Assembly (NCBI GenBank): GCA_018894105.1
Contig: CM032123.1
Span: forward strand, 9,611,001-9,675,000
Direction: 5' to 3'
Length of the DNA: 64,000 bases
Source: Jacaranda mimosifolia
Lineage: Eukaryota; Streptophyta; Magnoliopsida; Lamiales; Bignoniaceae
Shown here one piece after another: positions 46,650 to 59,365 of the stretch. The notes under the pieces were generated by a model that was not told the origin of the DNA, did not search any database, and was given only the letters and a program-made list of their open reading frames with translations. The translations under genes and the position numbers were made by a program. Within the stretch, counting starts at the first letter, position 1, and each line of letters opens with the position of its first letter.

Positions 46650-47160
46650 CTCTATTACATTTTCGGCACCATTGCCACATTAGATAGCCATTTTTTGAAT
46701 TAGATCTCAATAACATATCCCACCTCCAACAAGTTGTTAACATCTTCTTCAGTGATCCGATTTTTCATTGCCCTATGGTTCCTCTTCTTTACCGGATATG
46801 CTTTATCTGGCGATCCTATACATAATCACCTCGAGGTTTATTCCCTCAAAATCTAAAGCCTTCCATGCAAAGACGTTAGCATTTTTCCTCAAGAACTCAA
46901 TGGTTAAAAGTTCCAACTCATGAGCTATTTAAGTTCCAATCCGAATCCATGGTTAAAAGTTCCAACTCAAGAGCCAATTTGGGTTCCAATCTGTGTTACC
47001 TTATTTGGGTCCCCAGGTTTTAACTCAATCTCCTTGAATTCCTTCATCGGTTCTATCTTGCACTCCTCTACACGCCTCTTCTTGTTTTCCTTTTGAGGGT
47101 TTAAGTTAGGTAGGTCTTCTACAGAAGAGACAGTTACTTTCTTTGCCTTAGATCCCAAGT
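46650..47160 (-). pseudogene. Gypsy II protease-RT linker
   Basis: 47158-46967 reads MGSKAKKVTVSSVEDLPNLN and then EFKEIELKPGDPNKVTQIG, the acidic linker typical of plant gypsy polyproteins before RT. Text from 46960 to 46650 is broken but includes EKCxRLCMEGFRF-like pieces and a tandem duplication. It has no catalytic role known to me. Confidence 0.65.
46905..46995. repeat. Short tandem duplication in gypsy II linker
   Basis: atggttaaaagttccaactc occurs at about 46901 and 46951, with similar text following each (gagctatttaagttccaatc, gagccaatttgggttccaat). The unit is about 50 bases. Confidence 0.75.
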
Positions 47161-47269
47161 CTCTACCTTAAGCCTCTTTTCAAAGACACATGATAACATT
47201 CCCTGGCATTCTTTTGATCACAACGTACTTCCTTTTCTCCCCCATTTGTTGGGAATTTCATTTTTAGAT

Positions 47270-47680
47270 AAAAGGTTGACACGGCCTGAAATTGTTCAAC
47301 CCGAGTCTTCCCAGAATCATATTATATGTGAACGGTGCATCAACCACAAAGAATTTTAGCATGAGCATCCTCCAATGGGTTTTAGAGAGATTCGAAGATT
47401 GATAGTTCCTATTGGCATGACCTCAGCCCCACCAAATCTTGCCAAGGGAGTATAGACTGGGGTCAGGGTGACCCTTGTGATCGTGAGCTCCAAGACCTCA
47501 GGAAATATAATATCTATTGAGCTCATGTTATCTACAGTACTTTATGAACCGAGTAATTAGCTATGTCCATCATGGTGACCATGGGATCGGTCTATGGCCC
47601 AACAACCTTTCGAGCATCCCTGCCTTCAAAAGTGATGGTAGATTGGTGAGCAATATTCAATACTGAACCTATTTTCTAAC
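47270..47680 (-). pseudogene. Gypsy II protease, decayed
   Basis: From about 47660 the minus strand reads STITFEGRDARKVVGP, then DPMVTMMDIANYSVHKVL (about 47600-47540), where the catalytic D-T-G-S-S should follow but is lost to a stop and frameshift. Later pieces correspond to the flap and the closing segment YNMILGRLGLNNF (about 47330-47290). It is recognised by order and spacing against gypsy I. Confidence 0.72.
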
Positions 47681-47789
47681 TTACCTAATTTCTTAGGGAT
47701 TTGCCGTGCCTGTTCCTTGCACTATGGGAATCCCCTAAAGTCTAGCCCCATGCTATCATATGGATGACCCCTCTTCTCGGCAAGTTATC

Positions 47790-48800
47790 CCCTATAGGGT
47801 CATTTGCCATCTCTTTGGCTTTCCTTTCTCGACTGCGAGATCTACATTGGGATTTGTTCCGTGATCGTTATGGAAATGATAGAATTTGTTTGAGTTTTGC
47901 CTTGTTGGAGTATCTCGCATCTTCCTTGGCCATTGCAATATCTTCGACCCCTCTAAGGCTATGAGCATGTGGGACCTCGTGTTGTTGAGTGGCACATAGT
48001 GGTTATATCTTTTAGGTGGGGATCGATGGCAATCTTTTTTAGATCTAAATTTAGGAGGTCCCTAATCTTTTTTAGATCTATGAAGAGCATTTTTTATCCA
48101 TTTGTAGTCCTTCATGATGTTCATCTCCTCCTCATGAATGTAACATTGAGCCATCTCCATTAAGTATTCCATATCTTTTGGGCGTTCTCTAGTAAGAGCT
48201 AATGCTATGGGTCCTTTTTTGAGCTCATGGATGAGAATGCTTGTGATCATATTAATACGTAGGTCCTACACCTCAAGCATCTTATTATTAAACTTATTCA
48301 TAAACCCTTTCAAAGTCTCATCCTTCCTTTGCCGTATGGTGAACAAGTAAGTTGCAAACCTTTTAGCCTTCTTCTTACTGACGAACTGATACAAGAATTT
48401 TCTTACATGCTAGTCATACAACACAAACTCAAGAACCTGCCGCATAAACCATTCCTGGGTCTCCCACTGAGTGTAGTCATGAAGATCCTGGCATTCATGG
48501 CATCAGATGGCCCATATAAGTTCATGATATTCTCAAAGGCTGTCACATGCTCCTCCAGGTCTTTGCTCCCATCGTATTTTGGCAAGTCATGAAGCTTGAA
48601 ATGTGTAGCTACTAATTCAACTAATATTTTAGCGAAAAAGGGTGAGTTCTTTTTTTGCAATACTTTGGCCCCTTTCCTCTTGAGTTCATATATTTTTTTA
48701 CTCAGTTGCTCAACTTGATTACTGATCTCATTAACTTCCTTCTTTGAAAGGAAGGGCTGAGGTTGCTTGTAAGTGGGATCATCCTGGTTCATCATTATCG
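47790..48800 (-). pseudogene. Gypsy II gag, decayed
   Basis: 48795-48403 contains a short coiled segment (ISNQVEQLSKKIYELKRKG) and the capsid start FKLHDLPKYDGSKDLEEHVT with AFENIMNLYGPSDAMNARIF. 48250-48062 gives MITSILIHELKKGPIALALT and MAQCYIHEEEM, the capsid end. 47995-47792 holds MPLNNTRSHMLIALEGSK and RQNSNKFYHFHNDHGTNP, the zinc-binding knuckle region, where the first Cys has become Tyr (usual C-x-F-H-x-D-H-G-H). It runs into the protease. Confidence 0.86.
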
Positions 48801-49319
48801 GTTCTCTCCTTGATGCTTCTTTTCTTCTATAAACATTGGGCGAGTTGTTTAGCTGTTAAGTAGCCTTATTCCCTACTTCATCCGAGTCACCCGTCTCGTC
48901 GGCCCTCGAGATCCTAAGAGCTTGCACACCTTCTGTCAATGATGGTTCAGACCTTCTATCCTAAAATAAGGGTGTATTTATAGGAGGTGGGGCCACCTGA
49001 AGAGGAGCTACTACCGCAACTTAAGCTCTATGCTCATGCCCATCCTAAAACCTTTGTCTCATTTCAAAGACCAATTGCTCTAAATCCCCTCTATTCAACT
49101 GCATGACCTAAGCCCCGCTGGGGTCTTGTGCCAATGTTACTTACCCCAACTCCATTTGAGCATTCTGAGGTATTATGATGCGAGAGGCATAAAGGATGTG
49201 GGTGAGATTGGTGGTAATGGAGATATCGGCGATACAAGGATTAGAGTATCCATTGTTCGTCCTGGAGTTCTATCTATAACTAATTGCTCGCTCCTACTGC
49301 TGGTGAATCAAATCAGAGT

Positions 49320-49337
49320 TCCTATAGACGGCGCCAA
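49320..49337 (-). other. Gypsy II primer-binding site
   Basis: The minus strand reads TTGGCGCCGTCTATAGGA, next to the presumed LTR end (TGCA at 49345-49342). It is a better kept version of the gypsy I site. Confidence 0.85.
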
Positions 49338-49341
49338 CTAA

Positions 49342-49850
49342 TGCAGCACGGGATCTTGAAGTCTTAAGCTTGAGCTCAATATCTGAATTGTCCTTGCTCA
49401 CGATCTTGACCACGAACTAGATCGCGCTCCTCACAAGTGATTTAGGTCTTTAACCTGACCACAAGAACACACGTCAGACTAGCTAAGATCACCCTCAGCT
49501 AAGGCCCTCCGATGTCTAAGTTAGTGAACTGCTGGGGTGATCAAATGAGAGCTTAAATGTAAAGTTAGAACTCAAGTAATAGATGATAAAGACGACATGA
49601 CCTGTTACTGTGCAATTTCTCCACTTTATAGTGTTAATTATCCTCTTCTATATGGATCGAGGTGGCAAATCATTGTTCCTTAGATATGTGATCTATCAAT
49701 GGTCAATAATCCGAGTCATGACCTAGATTGGATTAGGTTTTCTGGGTTGGTTCAAGACCCAAATAAAAAAGCGCGAATCTTTGTCCTATTAGGACATTTT
49801 TGCTAAACCCCAAGGGAAAGCTGGTCTTTTTTATTATTCTCATTAATTAC
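49342..49850 (-). repeat. Gypsy II 5' LTR, outer end uncertain
   Basis: The LTR ends (minus strand) CCGTGCTGCA just before the primer site. A TATA-like stretch is not obvious. No second copy exists in the window, so the start near 49850 is an estimate from where AT-rich, differently repeated DNA begins. Confidence 0.5.
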
Positions 49851-50679
49851 CAATATCAGTCCAAAAGTCAATTTCATTCAATAAAAACAAAGGGATTGAA
49901 AGTTGTTAGTAAAATAAATTGTCACTAAAAAAAAGTTTTCACCAAAAGAAGAACCTGTCAGTAAATTAAAAAAAATTGTTGGTAGTTCATTTTACTGATA
50001 GATTTATTGATGAAAATTATCTATTAACAATAAATGTACCAATAAATTTTACTACCAAAATTTGAGTCCCTCAACAATAATTACCAACAGATTTTCTAAC
50101 AAATTTTTAATTAGTAAATTTTGTGCCTAAACCAACCAAATTTCCAATAAAAATCCATCAATGAATACTTAGCAACTGCAATTTTTGTTGGTAAAAACTA
50201 AGATTTATTTATCAAATCTTTTATTAGTGATCCATGAGTAAAATTTACCAATCAATTTTTCATTGCTAAACTAGTCATATTTTTCTGAATTTTAAAATGG
50301 TAATTCATCGATAAATCCATCAATAATGTTTATTGATGGATGTTCCAATAGCAAATTTAGTCCTATTTTTCTAAATTTTTCGTTCGTAGTCATCAAAAGA
50401 TTGTGCCCCCCCGCTCAAGTATACATAGGCTAAGGGTCGTTGATGAATATCGATGTCAAACTTGAGCTCGATGAGCCCATAAAGAATTGAGCCATAATCA
50501 AGCTCGAGTTCATTAGATATTTGCCACACTCAAAACCTAGCTCTTTTGTGGTTTGGATATTGAAATATGAAATAGACTTGTTAAGATAATAATAAATTTT
50601 CATTTGCATAGTTACATTATTAAATTTAAAAAAAAAAAAAAAACGCATTAATCACATGTGATATACTATACACTCATAG
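49851..50679. other. AT-rich stretch with short recurring motifs
   Basis: Between about 49900 and 50350 variants of accaataaa/ttattgatg and taccaacaga recur in both orientations, like the subterminal motifs of some CACTA elements; no CACTA end is visible. From 50450 to 50545 gagctcga-type motifs resemble the interior of the hAT MITE at 21660. No gene is seen. Confidence 0.35.
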
Positions 50680-50688
50680 TTTGTAAAA
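50680..50688. other. 9-bp target duplication, left
   Basis: tttgtaaaa is repeated exactly at 60183-60191. Confidence 0.75.
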
Positions 50689-51073
50689 GACTTAATTGGA
50701 GAAAAGTAGCCAAACCAAGTTACAATTTAGGATTCAGTCCCCACATGAATATTTATTAGACTTCACTCCCCAATCCAAAATGATTTATTGAGTTCACTTA
50801 CCACTTGAGTGAAAAAGACAAAGAAGCCCTCACTTAAACTGAAAATGACAAGAATCTCTCCACTTTTCCACTAACAAAAACGTTACTTCAAAATAAATCC
50901 CCTCCCTCTCACGTTTTTTCTTCCCATTCCCTCCATTTTGTGAACTTGACGCCCAGTCTCTGCATCAACGTTGTGTTCTCCATCTTCATGCTAGTGCTGT
51001 AACGACACCTTCATCTTTTTCACTTTCTTGTTTTGGGACTGAATTTTCTCCATTCATTTTGTTGTCAAAGCTA

Positions 51074-51115
51074 TGAGGGTTTCAATTTTCGCCCTCAATC
51101 GCATAGCCTATGAGG
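51074..51115 (+). other. Possible first exon at left end of Mutator-like element
   Basis: ATGAGGGTTTCAATTTTCGC opens a 42-base frame (MRVSIFALNRIAYE) that ends exactly at a consensus donor GAG|GTAAGT (51116). It follows a pyrimidine-rich leader (50890-51070). What it would be spliced to is not recognisable, so this may be a relic or chance. Confidence 0.4.
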
Positions 51116-51539
51116 TAAGTTGTATAATTTTCTATTATGTTATTTTTTTATTGAAATACAAAAAGAATTTTCATACATTTCTTTATTTGCTTCTTGTTTG
51201 ACCTTGGTTTTAATTATTTTAAGCTTGATTTCGATATACTCAATTCACCCACAATTAGTCTTCTCTATTATTAAAAAAAATCCTAATATAAGTTTTTTCG
51301 TACTTGAATATTGTCAAGTTATACTTCAATTATTGTTTTAATTGAATGTTTCAATTAGCAGTTATCTGAATTTAGAAATTCATATAAGGTGTAGTATATG
51401 TTAGTTGTTTGTAATTGAACTTTTGGGATATTATCTGATTTATGGTATATACGATGTGTATGAATCATGTTTAAGCATTTCTTAAGCGGATCTGCAAACT
51501 CATCATTAATATGATTAGTATTATTTTCAAATAATATGG

Positions 51540-51845
51540 TATAAAAATTCAAATTTTCAGTATTTAAATTGTGAGTCGCAGAATAGAAAATCTCAAATTC
51601 AGTATTATGTTCTAATTTATTTAGTAGCAACATTCACATTTTCAGTATTTAAATTATAAGTTTGCAGTACACAAATCCACCAAATCAGTATGTTGTGCAA
51701 TTTTTTTTGTACAAAAATTAAAACTTTCAATATTTAAATTGTGAGCTGCAATACACAAAACTTACAATTCAGTATTCTGTGCAAGTTTTTGTGGTATAAA
51801 AATTCAAACTTTCAGTATTTACATTGTGAGTTGTAGTTCTGAAAC
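51540..51845. repeat. Tandem array, about 85-bp unit, four copies
   Basis: The line ttcagtatttaaattgtgag recurs in variants at about 51558, 51640, 51727 and 51813, each followed by gcagtacacaaa-like text. Confidence 0.8.
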
Positions 51846-52529
51846 CTCCAATGGAGCATTTATGTAATTATGTATGTCTCTCTTTTCTGCAAAAATAATG
51901 GCTAGTAGTTTTGTCACTTATATTCATGATATATATACATTCATCCAATTATTTGAATAAAAAATAACATATACTTTTGTGGGCTAAGTTTTTAACTGGA
52001 TACCTCCGATATTCATTGGGGTATATCGTGGTGCAAAACAAAGTGCAAATACGTTTTAGTTGCCAACAAAATGGGGACCTAAACTGTGGAGTTTATGTAT
52101 TTCTTTAGGTAGAGTGTTTCGCAAACAACACCAAAAATTTCTAGGAATATGCAAATAACGATTCTATGGACGCGTATCAAGGACATATTACTTCTAAAAT
52201 TCTAATTGATAAGCAAGGTTTAATATATTTCAGGGTTGAATGATGATGTTCATATGGTTACTATTTGAATGAATTTACTTTTTATATGTGGATATTGAGA
52301 TGAATGTTTCAGTATTTCAGACATTCTTGTTGGATGACATTTATTATTTGTGTATTTGGATGATTAGAATAGATGGTGTAATTTGGAGATTTATTTATAT
52401 ATATATACTAATAAAGATGTACATGTTATAGGTTGGTTCAAATGCAATACAATTGTAGATATATATGCTATACCATATTTACATAACTAGTACTGATATT
52501 GAAAAAAATAGTACCGAGTATATGGATAT

Positions 52530-54500
52530 ATGAGTACAAAAGCATACAAAATAAGTATAGAATATGAACGACTTCAGTACAAAACTGCAGAGATGAAGTA
52601 CAAAAATCCCAAAAGTTGATATTTTCTCATCGATTTTCAGTATCATTCTTAGTGCATTAGAGATCAAGTTGAATTTGTCTTCATCTGGCAATTGCATGAT
52701 TATTAAACCATCATGCATTAGTATTAGGACTGATATGGTTATAATAAGTTCATTAGTTTTCGATGGTGGTGATGAGATGATCCGTTTACTCATACATGAA
52801 TAGGTTATATTAGTATGAATGAGAACACAAGTGGTTGGATGTGGGTATTTGTATCCCCAACCATTTGAACATGTGCTATGACGACCATTACTTAAAGAAA
52901 AAATAATTTTATTGTATTAGAGAGCCTTATGTATTGTTCCACTCATTAAATTGAGGTAAACTCAGCTAAAGAAAGTGCAAGCACAAAAACAAACAAAATA
53001 AGTATAGAACATTGGTGAATTCAGTAAAAACTATGGGGCTAAAGTCCAGAAATTCCAAAAATTGGTATTTTTTTTGTGGATTTCCAGTATCATTATTGGT
53101 AAATTAGGGGTTAAGTTGAATTCGACTTAATCTTGCCATTGCATGAGCATCAACCCTCTATGCATTAGTCCTAGGACTAATATATTCATGAGAGGTTCAT
53201 TGGTTTTCGATAATGGTGTCAAAAGTATTCATTTAGCTCATGCATGAATAGTTTACACTAGATGAATGAGAACACAAGTGGTTAGATGTAGGTAGTTGTG
53301 TTCCCAACTATTTGCACACATGCTATCACTACTATTACTTGAAGAAAACATGATATATTGTATTGGAGTGTCTTAAGTGTTATTTCATGCTTCAAATTGA
53401 GGTAAGTTTGGCCAAAGAAGAAATAAGTACAAAAACACACAAAAGAAGTAAAAAACCAAGGTAAATTCAATACGGAACTGTAGAGTTGAAGTACAAAAAA
53501 CCCAAAAATAGGTATTTTTTTTTATTTCCAGTATTATTCTTAGTACACAAGAGATGAATTTGAGTTTAACTAGTTAAAACATTGTATGGCTATCAAACCA
53601 TGATTTATCAGTTCTATGATTGATTTAGTTAATATATGTTCATTGGTTCTCGACAATGGTGTTAGATTCATACATTAACCTCATATACTAGTAGTTTGTA
53701 CTAGTATGAATAAGAACATAAGTGGTTGGATGTGGGTAGTTATGTTCCCAACTATTTGCACACGTGCTATCACTACCATTACTTGAAGAAAACATGATAT
53801 TATTGTATTAGAGTGTGTTATATGTCTTTTCATGCTTTAAATTGAAGTCAAACCGGCCAAAGAATAATCAAGTACAAAAACATGTAAAATAAGTACAAAA
53901 TCAAGGTGAAATCAGTATATAACTATAGAGATAAAGTACAGAAATCCCAAGAATATGTATATTTTTGTTGATTTCCAGTAGCATTCTTAGTACACAAGAT
54001 ATTAAGTTGAATTTAACTAGCTAAGCCATTACATGACTATCATACCATGATTTATCAGTCCTAAGACTAATTTAGTCGTGATATGTTCACTGGCTCTCCA
54101 TGGTAGTGTCGGACTCATATATTTACCTCATACACCAATGATTGATACTAGTATGAATGAGAATACAAGTGATTGGATGTGGGTAGTTATGCTTCCAACC
54201 ATTTGCATACATGCTATCACTACTACCATTACCTGGAGAACATATGATATTATTGTATGTAGTGTCTTAAGTGTTTTTTCATGCTTCGAATTAAGGTAAA
54301 ACGGGCCAAAGGAGAATGAAGTACAAAAACAAGCAAAATAAGTATAGAACCAGGGTGAATTTAGTATTGAACTATAGAGATGAAGTATAGAAATCCCAAG
54401 AATAGGTACTTTTTTGTTGATTTCTAGTATCATTCTTAGTACACAAGAGATTAAGCTGAATTTAACTAGTTAAATGATTACATGACTATCAAACTATGGA
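52530..54500. repeat. Tandem array, about 447-bp unit, four and a half copies
   Basis: acaagtggttggatgtggg and neighbouring lines (tagtatgaatgagaaca, cagtatcattcttagtaca) recur at about 52827, 53274, 53719 and 54167, spacing 444-449 bases. Copies differ by many point changes and small indels. The short open frames in it are not conserved between copies. Confidence 0.92.
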
Positions 54501-56360
54501 CTTTCAATCATGTTTTTCTCTTACTATTTTATCAAATTCCTCATTCCCTAGAAAAATTCGAGAAATCTCATTTCCTAGTGAGAAACAAGGCCCTAAGGAT
54601 TTGTAGTGGACCCACGACTCATGTGCCATCCACAAACAATTGAAAGTTAAGCAACTTTTGCTAATTGCATCTCTATGTAACCTTTGATATATTTTGCCTC
54701 ATTTTTCATGTAGACCCACGACTCGTGAGCCATATACACTATTAGGTGTTAAGTCAGACCTATCAATCAAGCTTTGATTCGAAACCATACTCGTTTGCCA
54801 ATGCATATGAAGCATTAAATTGAAGATGCATTATATGCTAAGTATATGATCAAAGCTTTCTACCATAAGTGTGACCCACGACTCGTGTGCCATCACACAA
54901 AGATAGTAGCATCGTTATGTCACATACTATTGGTAGAAGGCATGGATTAATTAAAGCTCTTTTTAATTTGTATTCATTTTGACTTAATATTAGGAAGCAC
55001 TTAGACTCCTCTAAGTGGAGGGATTTTCTTGCTTGCAAAGATCTCATCAATTTTATCTTCTTATTTAGGTTTTCTATATCCTAACCATGTATCACATACA
55101 TCGAAAGGATATGAAAAGCATAAATAAATAAATGTGCCTAGTATGCTCCTATGATGGGATGACCACGAGCCTTAACCAAGTAGTGCACTTTAGAGCCATA
55201 TGTGCACTATTTAGTTAATTTTAAGTAGGTTGATTAAATCTAGCTATTACATAAATATATCCCATACATTCATCGATTTTCATTCCTCCAACTGTCTTTT
55301 TGTCTCCTTACAACAATTACATGAGAAAAGAAATTCTCACACCTAGTGATTCTACTTTCATAACATTTACAAGATTGAAATTAAGAAGCATGCAAGCCCC
55401 AATTTAATACAACCCTTTTCAAGAACTTGGAACAAATAAAATCAATATTAAAGCTCATGTTCATCCTCATTCATTCATTATCCATTCAACAATTAAATAA
55501 ATAATAAATAAAAATTGACATTCAATTCCACAATTAAATGCTTATCTCATAAAGAATTAATTAGTTTAGCAAAAATAAGTGTAACAATTATCAATCTCAT
55601 TTTTGCACCAAATTGAAGATTAATCTGAACAAGATTTTAAAAGCAATCTAAAATGTCAAACATAATTTTGAGAACTTGCACAACACTTATGCATCTAATT
55701 AATGTGATTTAGTTTAATTTTGCTCACAAAAATAACTTTAAAACTTGCCCAAAATCTAACTAGGGTGTTGCTGCCCGGCTGTGTGGTAGGCGAGCGTCAG
55801 GTGTGCCCATTGCTCGATCACCGTCCAGCCAGCACCTGATCAGCAGCCCCTATTTGTGGTTTGGATGAGCTAAAGTCCTTTTAGTCCAATTTTTGTGCAC
55901 TAAAAAATCATGGACACCTCCATAACACTAAGTCACACATTTTAGACAAATTACCATATCTAAAACACCTTTTAAAAATGAAAATTCAAGTGCTCAACAT
56001 GCTTCAGAAATGAAGTTCAAGTAAGAATCAAAATTATTGAAAAATCTCCAGTTAACTCCAATCCAATTGGATCCAAAAAATGACCTAAACATCTTAAGCC
56101 AAATTTAATATGCTATATCAACATAAAACTTCATCCAATTCTAAATCAACATTTAACATATACATCCATGAATCAAAAACATACTAACGTATGAATTAAT
56201 TCTTAAAACACATATTAGCATAATTCAATTCATCGTCAAAGGAGCCACAAGCAACATCAACCAAAAATTTAAATCCATGAATTGGATTGGGTATTTGGAG
56301 ATCTAGATGAATTCGTCAAATGAATCAATCAAATAAAAATCCAAAATAAAGCATGAATTA
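54501..56360. other. Non-coding stretch left of LTR-like sequence
   Basis: acccacgactcgtgtgccat recurs three times (about 54612, 54716, 54875). A GC-rich island lies at 55765-55855. If the LTR-like sequence at 56376 is a real 5' LTR on the minus strand, this would be its internal region, but no gag or pol text is present. Confidence 0.45.
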
Positions 56361-56373
56361 GGCTCCAATACCA
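56361..56373 (-). other. Primer-site-like sequence
   Basis: The minus strand reads TGGTATTGGAGCC, close to TGGTATCAGAGCC (initiator-Met tRNA site), two bases after a possible LTR end TTTACTTCA. Confidence 0.6.
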
Positions 56374-56375
56374 CT

Positions 56376-58796
56376 TGAAGTAAAGTGTAGCACAAGGATT
56401 CAAGTTATAAAGAAAAAATAGCTAAATAAAAACTTGACTACACTTCATCCAAGGATCAAATCATGCTATTAAGATGGATTTGGTTCCAAAAAAATATCTT
56501 GATTGCTAAAATCCAAGGTAGAACAGGATGACAATGTTGAACCCTTCAAAACTGCCAAATCCTAGCACTACAGAGAACTAGCAACAATTGCCCAAGCAAA
56601 TCACCTCTGATTGAGCTAAAATTTGGATAGAAACTCCTCAACACCTTTTAGGATCTCTAGTAAAAATGTCAAAAAAAAAACACAAAAATCAGCAAGGTCA
56701 CTAAAAATGCCTCCAAACAATCCGCACCGTAATGAAATAATCCACACACCCAAGGCAAGCTCCAATCAACCACTAGTCAGCTAGATCACCAAAGGATGAA
56801 GAAGAGATGAAGGCCGAAAATGGTGGGAAAATGTGAGGAAAGTGTGAAATTTCAACACATGAGTAGATCACACTTTTGGATGGAAAAATAGAATCTTAGC
56901 TTTCAATCCTCAAATGGTCGGCCACCTCCTCTATTTATAGAGAATGAGGTGAGGAGGAGGTGTGATGTAGGTTGGCATCACACCCTCCATGAGGTGGGGT
57001 GCCAACTAAGTAAGCCACTTGCATGTGAAATGTGAATTTCATTTGAAGTCTTCATTTCATCTCATGAGATGTCATTCAAATTAATTGTAAATGCACCTCA
57101 AATGAACTCCTTCATTTGAATTTCCCTCCAAAATTAATTTCTCACATTAATTAAATTAACTCTTTAATTTAATTAATTGGTCTTAACTTAACACCTTAAG
57201 TCATCTAAATTAACTCTTTAAGCTAGAAGGTGTTAACTTAACTCCTTAAGTTAACTTGACTAATTAGTTGTCATATGGAACCAATTAAATTAACTCCTTA
57301 ATTTAATTTATTTAATTTAAATCTTTAAATTATTTTGATCAATTTAACAATTAAACCAATCAAGCCAAAATGACTAAAAATTAGCCAACCGTTTATCTCC
57401 ACAAAATCAGTCATGAAGAATTTTCTAACTCTTAAAAAATTCCCTTCATCAAATAGAACTTCCTTTAGACTTTTATATGTGACCCATTAAGTTTTCCAAT
57501 TCAGTAGACACAGGCTCACAATAATTGTGATATTTTGAATATTGAAATATTCGCATTAGTTTAAACTCTTTTAAACTTATAACTCATTCAATTAATCTCT
57601 ATTAATTGGAGAGTACATAATCTCCATGGTTGGTGTCTAGCCTCAAGCTTGTGGAACCCAACTAATTGGTCGAAATGAATATGCTATTGGTGAACCATTC
57701 TAGCTCTACGCTTACCATGCAAATACGGTCCTTTTGTCTCCTATCTCTCGAAAGAATCCTAGAGTAAGATATTTGTCGACTCCCTAATAGCTTCAATAAC
57801 TATGTTTCTATTCCCCATGTTCGATTTCGATTTACGACCTCATTTTTTAAAAACTCTTTTTTCAAATTATCATACTACCTTGTGCAGGGACTCCTTAGAA
57901 TCGATCATTATAGAATACATAGGAGATGTACTCGGCCTTCACAACAACAAAGAGATGAGTCTCATCTTGGATCTCACAAACCTCCATGTCTAAATAACTC
58001 ACACCCAATCTCAACTCGGATAACCCGCTAGGTGGTTAAGAAAGAGTCAAGGTATGAGAACCTAAACACAAGGTTACCATGGATCGTCAAGTCTAAGGAC
58101 TAATTATATGTATTAATGTAAGTTGGAGAACTTGTCACTACCGACTTGCCACTACGGTTATCTAGTGGATTCTCCAAGCGGGCCTTCAGTGAACTTGTTC
58201 TCTAACAAGTACCCACTAACATACACACATATCTAATATGGATTGCTCATGAAGCGGAGTAATATCCAACTCCTTGAATTTATGTATCATTAGTGCAAGT
58301 CTATCCGAATGTTAGATGCCATGTCTTATAAAATTCTATGACTTGAAATATTTTGAGATCACGACCGTATAAAATTTATTTCATGATCACCTCCTTATAA
58401 CCAAGTCTCATAGTCTTGTGTGATTTGAGGGCTTCAACCAAATGCTAGTGAAGTAAATTAAGCATAAGATGAAGACGGCCATTGAATATGGATATCATTC
58501 AATCAAGATTGTCTCACAAGTGAAATAGTTTACATGCTAATCTAATTGGCTATGGGACATTATTCCAATAGATATTAATTACAAAGCAATGACAAGAAGG
58601 TATATCAAGCATATATATACAACAAAATGGTAAACAAATACATCATCAAGGTCAAGCTAATCTAATTAATCATAACTTCTTTGCATGTACAACAATTATG
58701 ACCAGCTCGACCGCACGTTTACAGCTAATAACCAGAACATCAACTTGAGATGAAATTCTAGGAGTCCTTCTATGACCTAGCTGAGGTATCACATCA
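56376..58796 (-). repeat. LTR-like sequence, 2.4 kb, no partner found
   Basis: On the minus strand it begins TGATGTGATACC (58796) and ends TTTACTTCA (56376), next to a primer-site-like sequence. A TATA box (CTATAAATAG, plus 56931-56940) lies 560 bases from that end, as expected for U3/R. No second copy is found in the window, and no coding text adjoins, so it may be the remainder of a non-autonomous copia-type element. Confidence 0.5.
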
Positions 58797-58889
58797 AGTG
58801 CCTTAATGGTTGGTTTTTCCTTTACTTGGTTGGTGCATTAATTAAGAATAAAGTGTTGTAGTGTTAGTGCATAAGTGCTCAAATGAACA

Positions 58890-59365
58890 AATCCAATATT
58901 TAACATATAAGAGGTCAGTACTAAAATGAACAATTTTAGTATTCAACAAGGTAGAGTTAGGTACTGAAATGAACAATTTTAGTATTTAACATAGAAGAGC
59001 TAACTACTGAAATGAACAATTCCAGTATTTAACACAGAAGAGCTAACTACTGAAATGACCAAAATAATATTTAAAGAAGAAGACCTAAGCAGTAAAAAAC
59101 CAATAAATTTAGTATTTAACATATAAAAGCTAAGTATTGAAATGAACAAATTTAGTATTTTACATAAAATAGCTTAGTACTGAAATAGCCGAATCTAATA
59201 TTTTCCATAAGAGAGCAAGTATTGAAAAATAGAAAATTTAGTATTCAACATAGAAGATTTAAGTATTGAAATGAAGAAATTTAGCATATATCTAACATTT
59301 AACATAGAAGAACGAAGTAATGAATTTAACAAATTCAGTATTTAACGTAGAAAAGCAAAGGAATA
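58890..59365. repeat. Tandem array, about 53-bp unit, nine copies
   Basis: The unit reads roughly tactgaaatgaacaatttt followed by agtatttaacatagaagagc. Nine degenerate copies are visible. Its key line (agtatttaa) is shared with the 51540 array. Confidence 0.85.

Larger units (their letters stand above)
38985..49850 (-). mobile_element. Gypsy II: Tat-type Ty3/gypsy retrotransposon, 3' truncated
   Basis: Read on the minus strand: LTR, primer site (49337-49320), gag, protease, RT, RNase H, archaeal-type RNase H, integrase (to 42223), a tandem array, and an antisense gene on the plus strand. The order and the antisense gene match gypsy I. No 3' LTR is seen, and the antisense gene lacks its N-terminus, so the element ends abruptly near 38985. 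A 1.6-kb GC-rich segment interrupts RT. The outer limit of the 5' LTR is approximate, since there is no second LTR to compare. Confidence 0.9.

Noticed and set aside
52479..54433. Open frames with membrane-like products in the 447-bp array
   Set aside because: Corresponding positions in the other repeat copies are interrupted, so the frames are not under selection.
56361..56373. Possible tRNA gene fragment
   Set aside because: Only the 13-base 3' acceptor complement is present, as in retrotransposon primer sites; no cloverleaf can be formed around it.
57480..58540. Less AT-rich stretch considered as chloroplast-derived DNA or a host gene
   Set aside because: No plastid gene or tRNA is recognisable and frames are short; its position between a possible LTR start and a TATA box fits LTR U3 sequence better.
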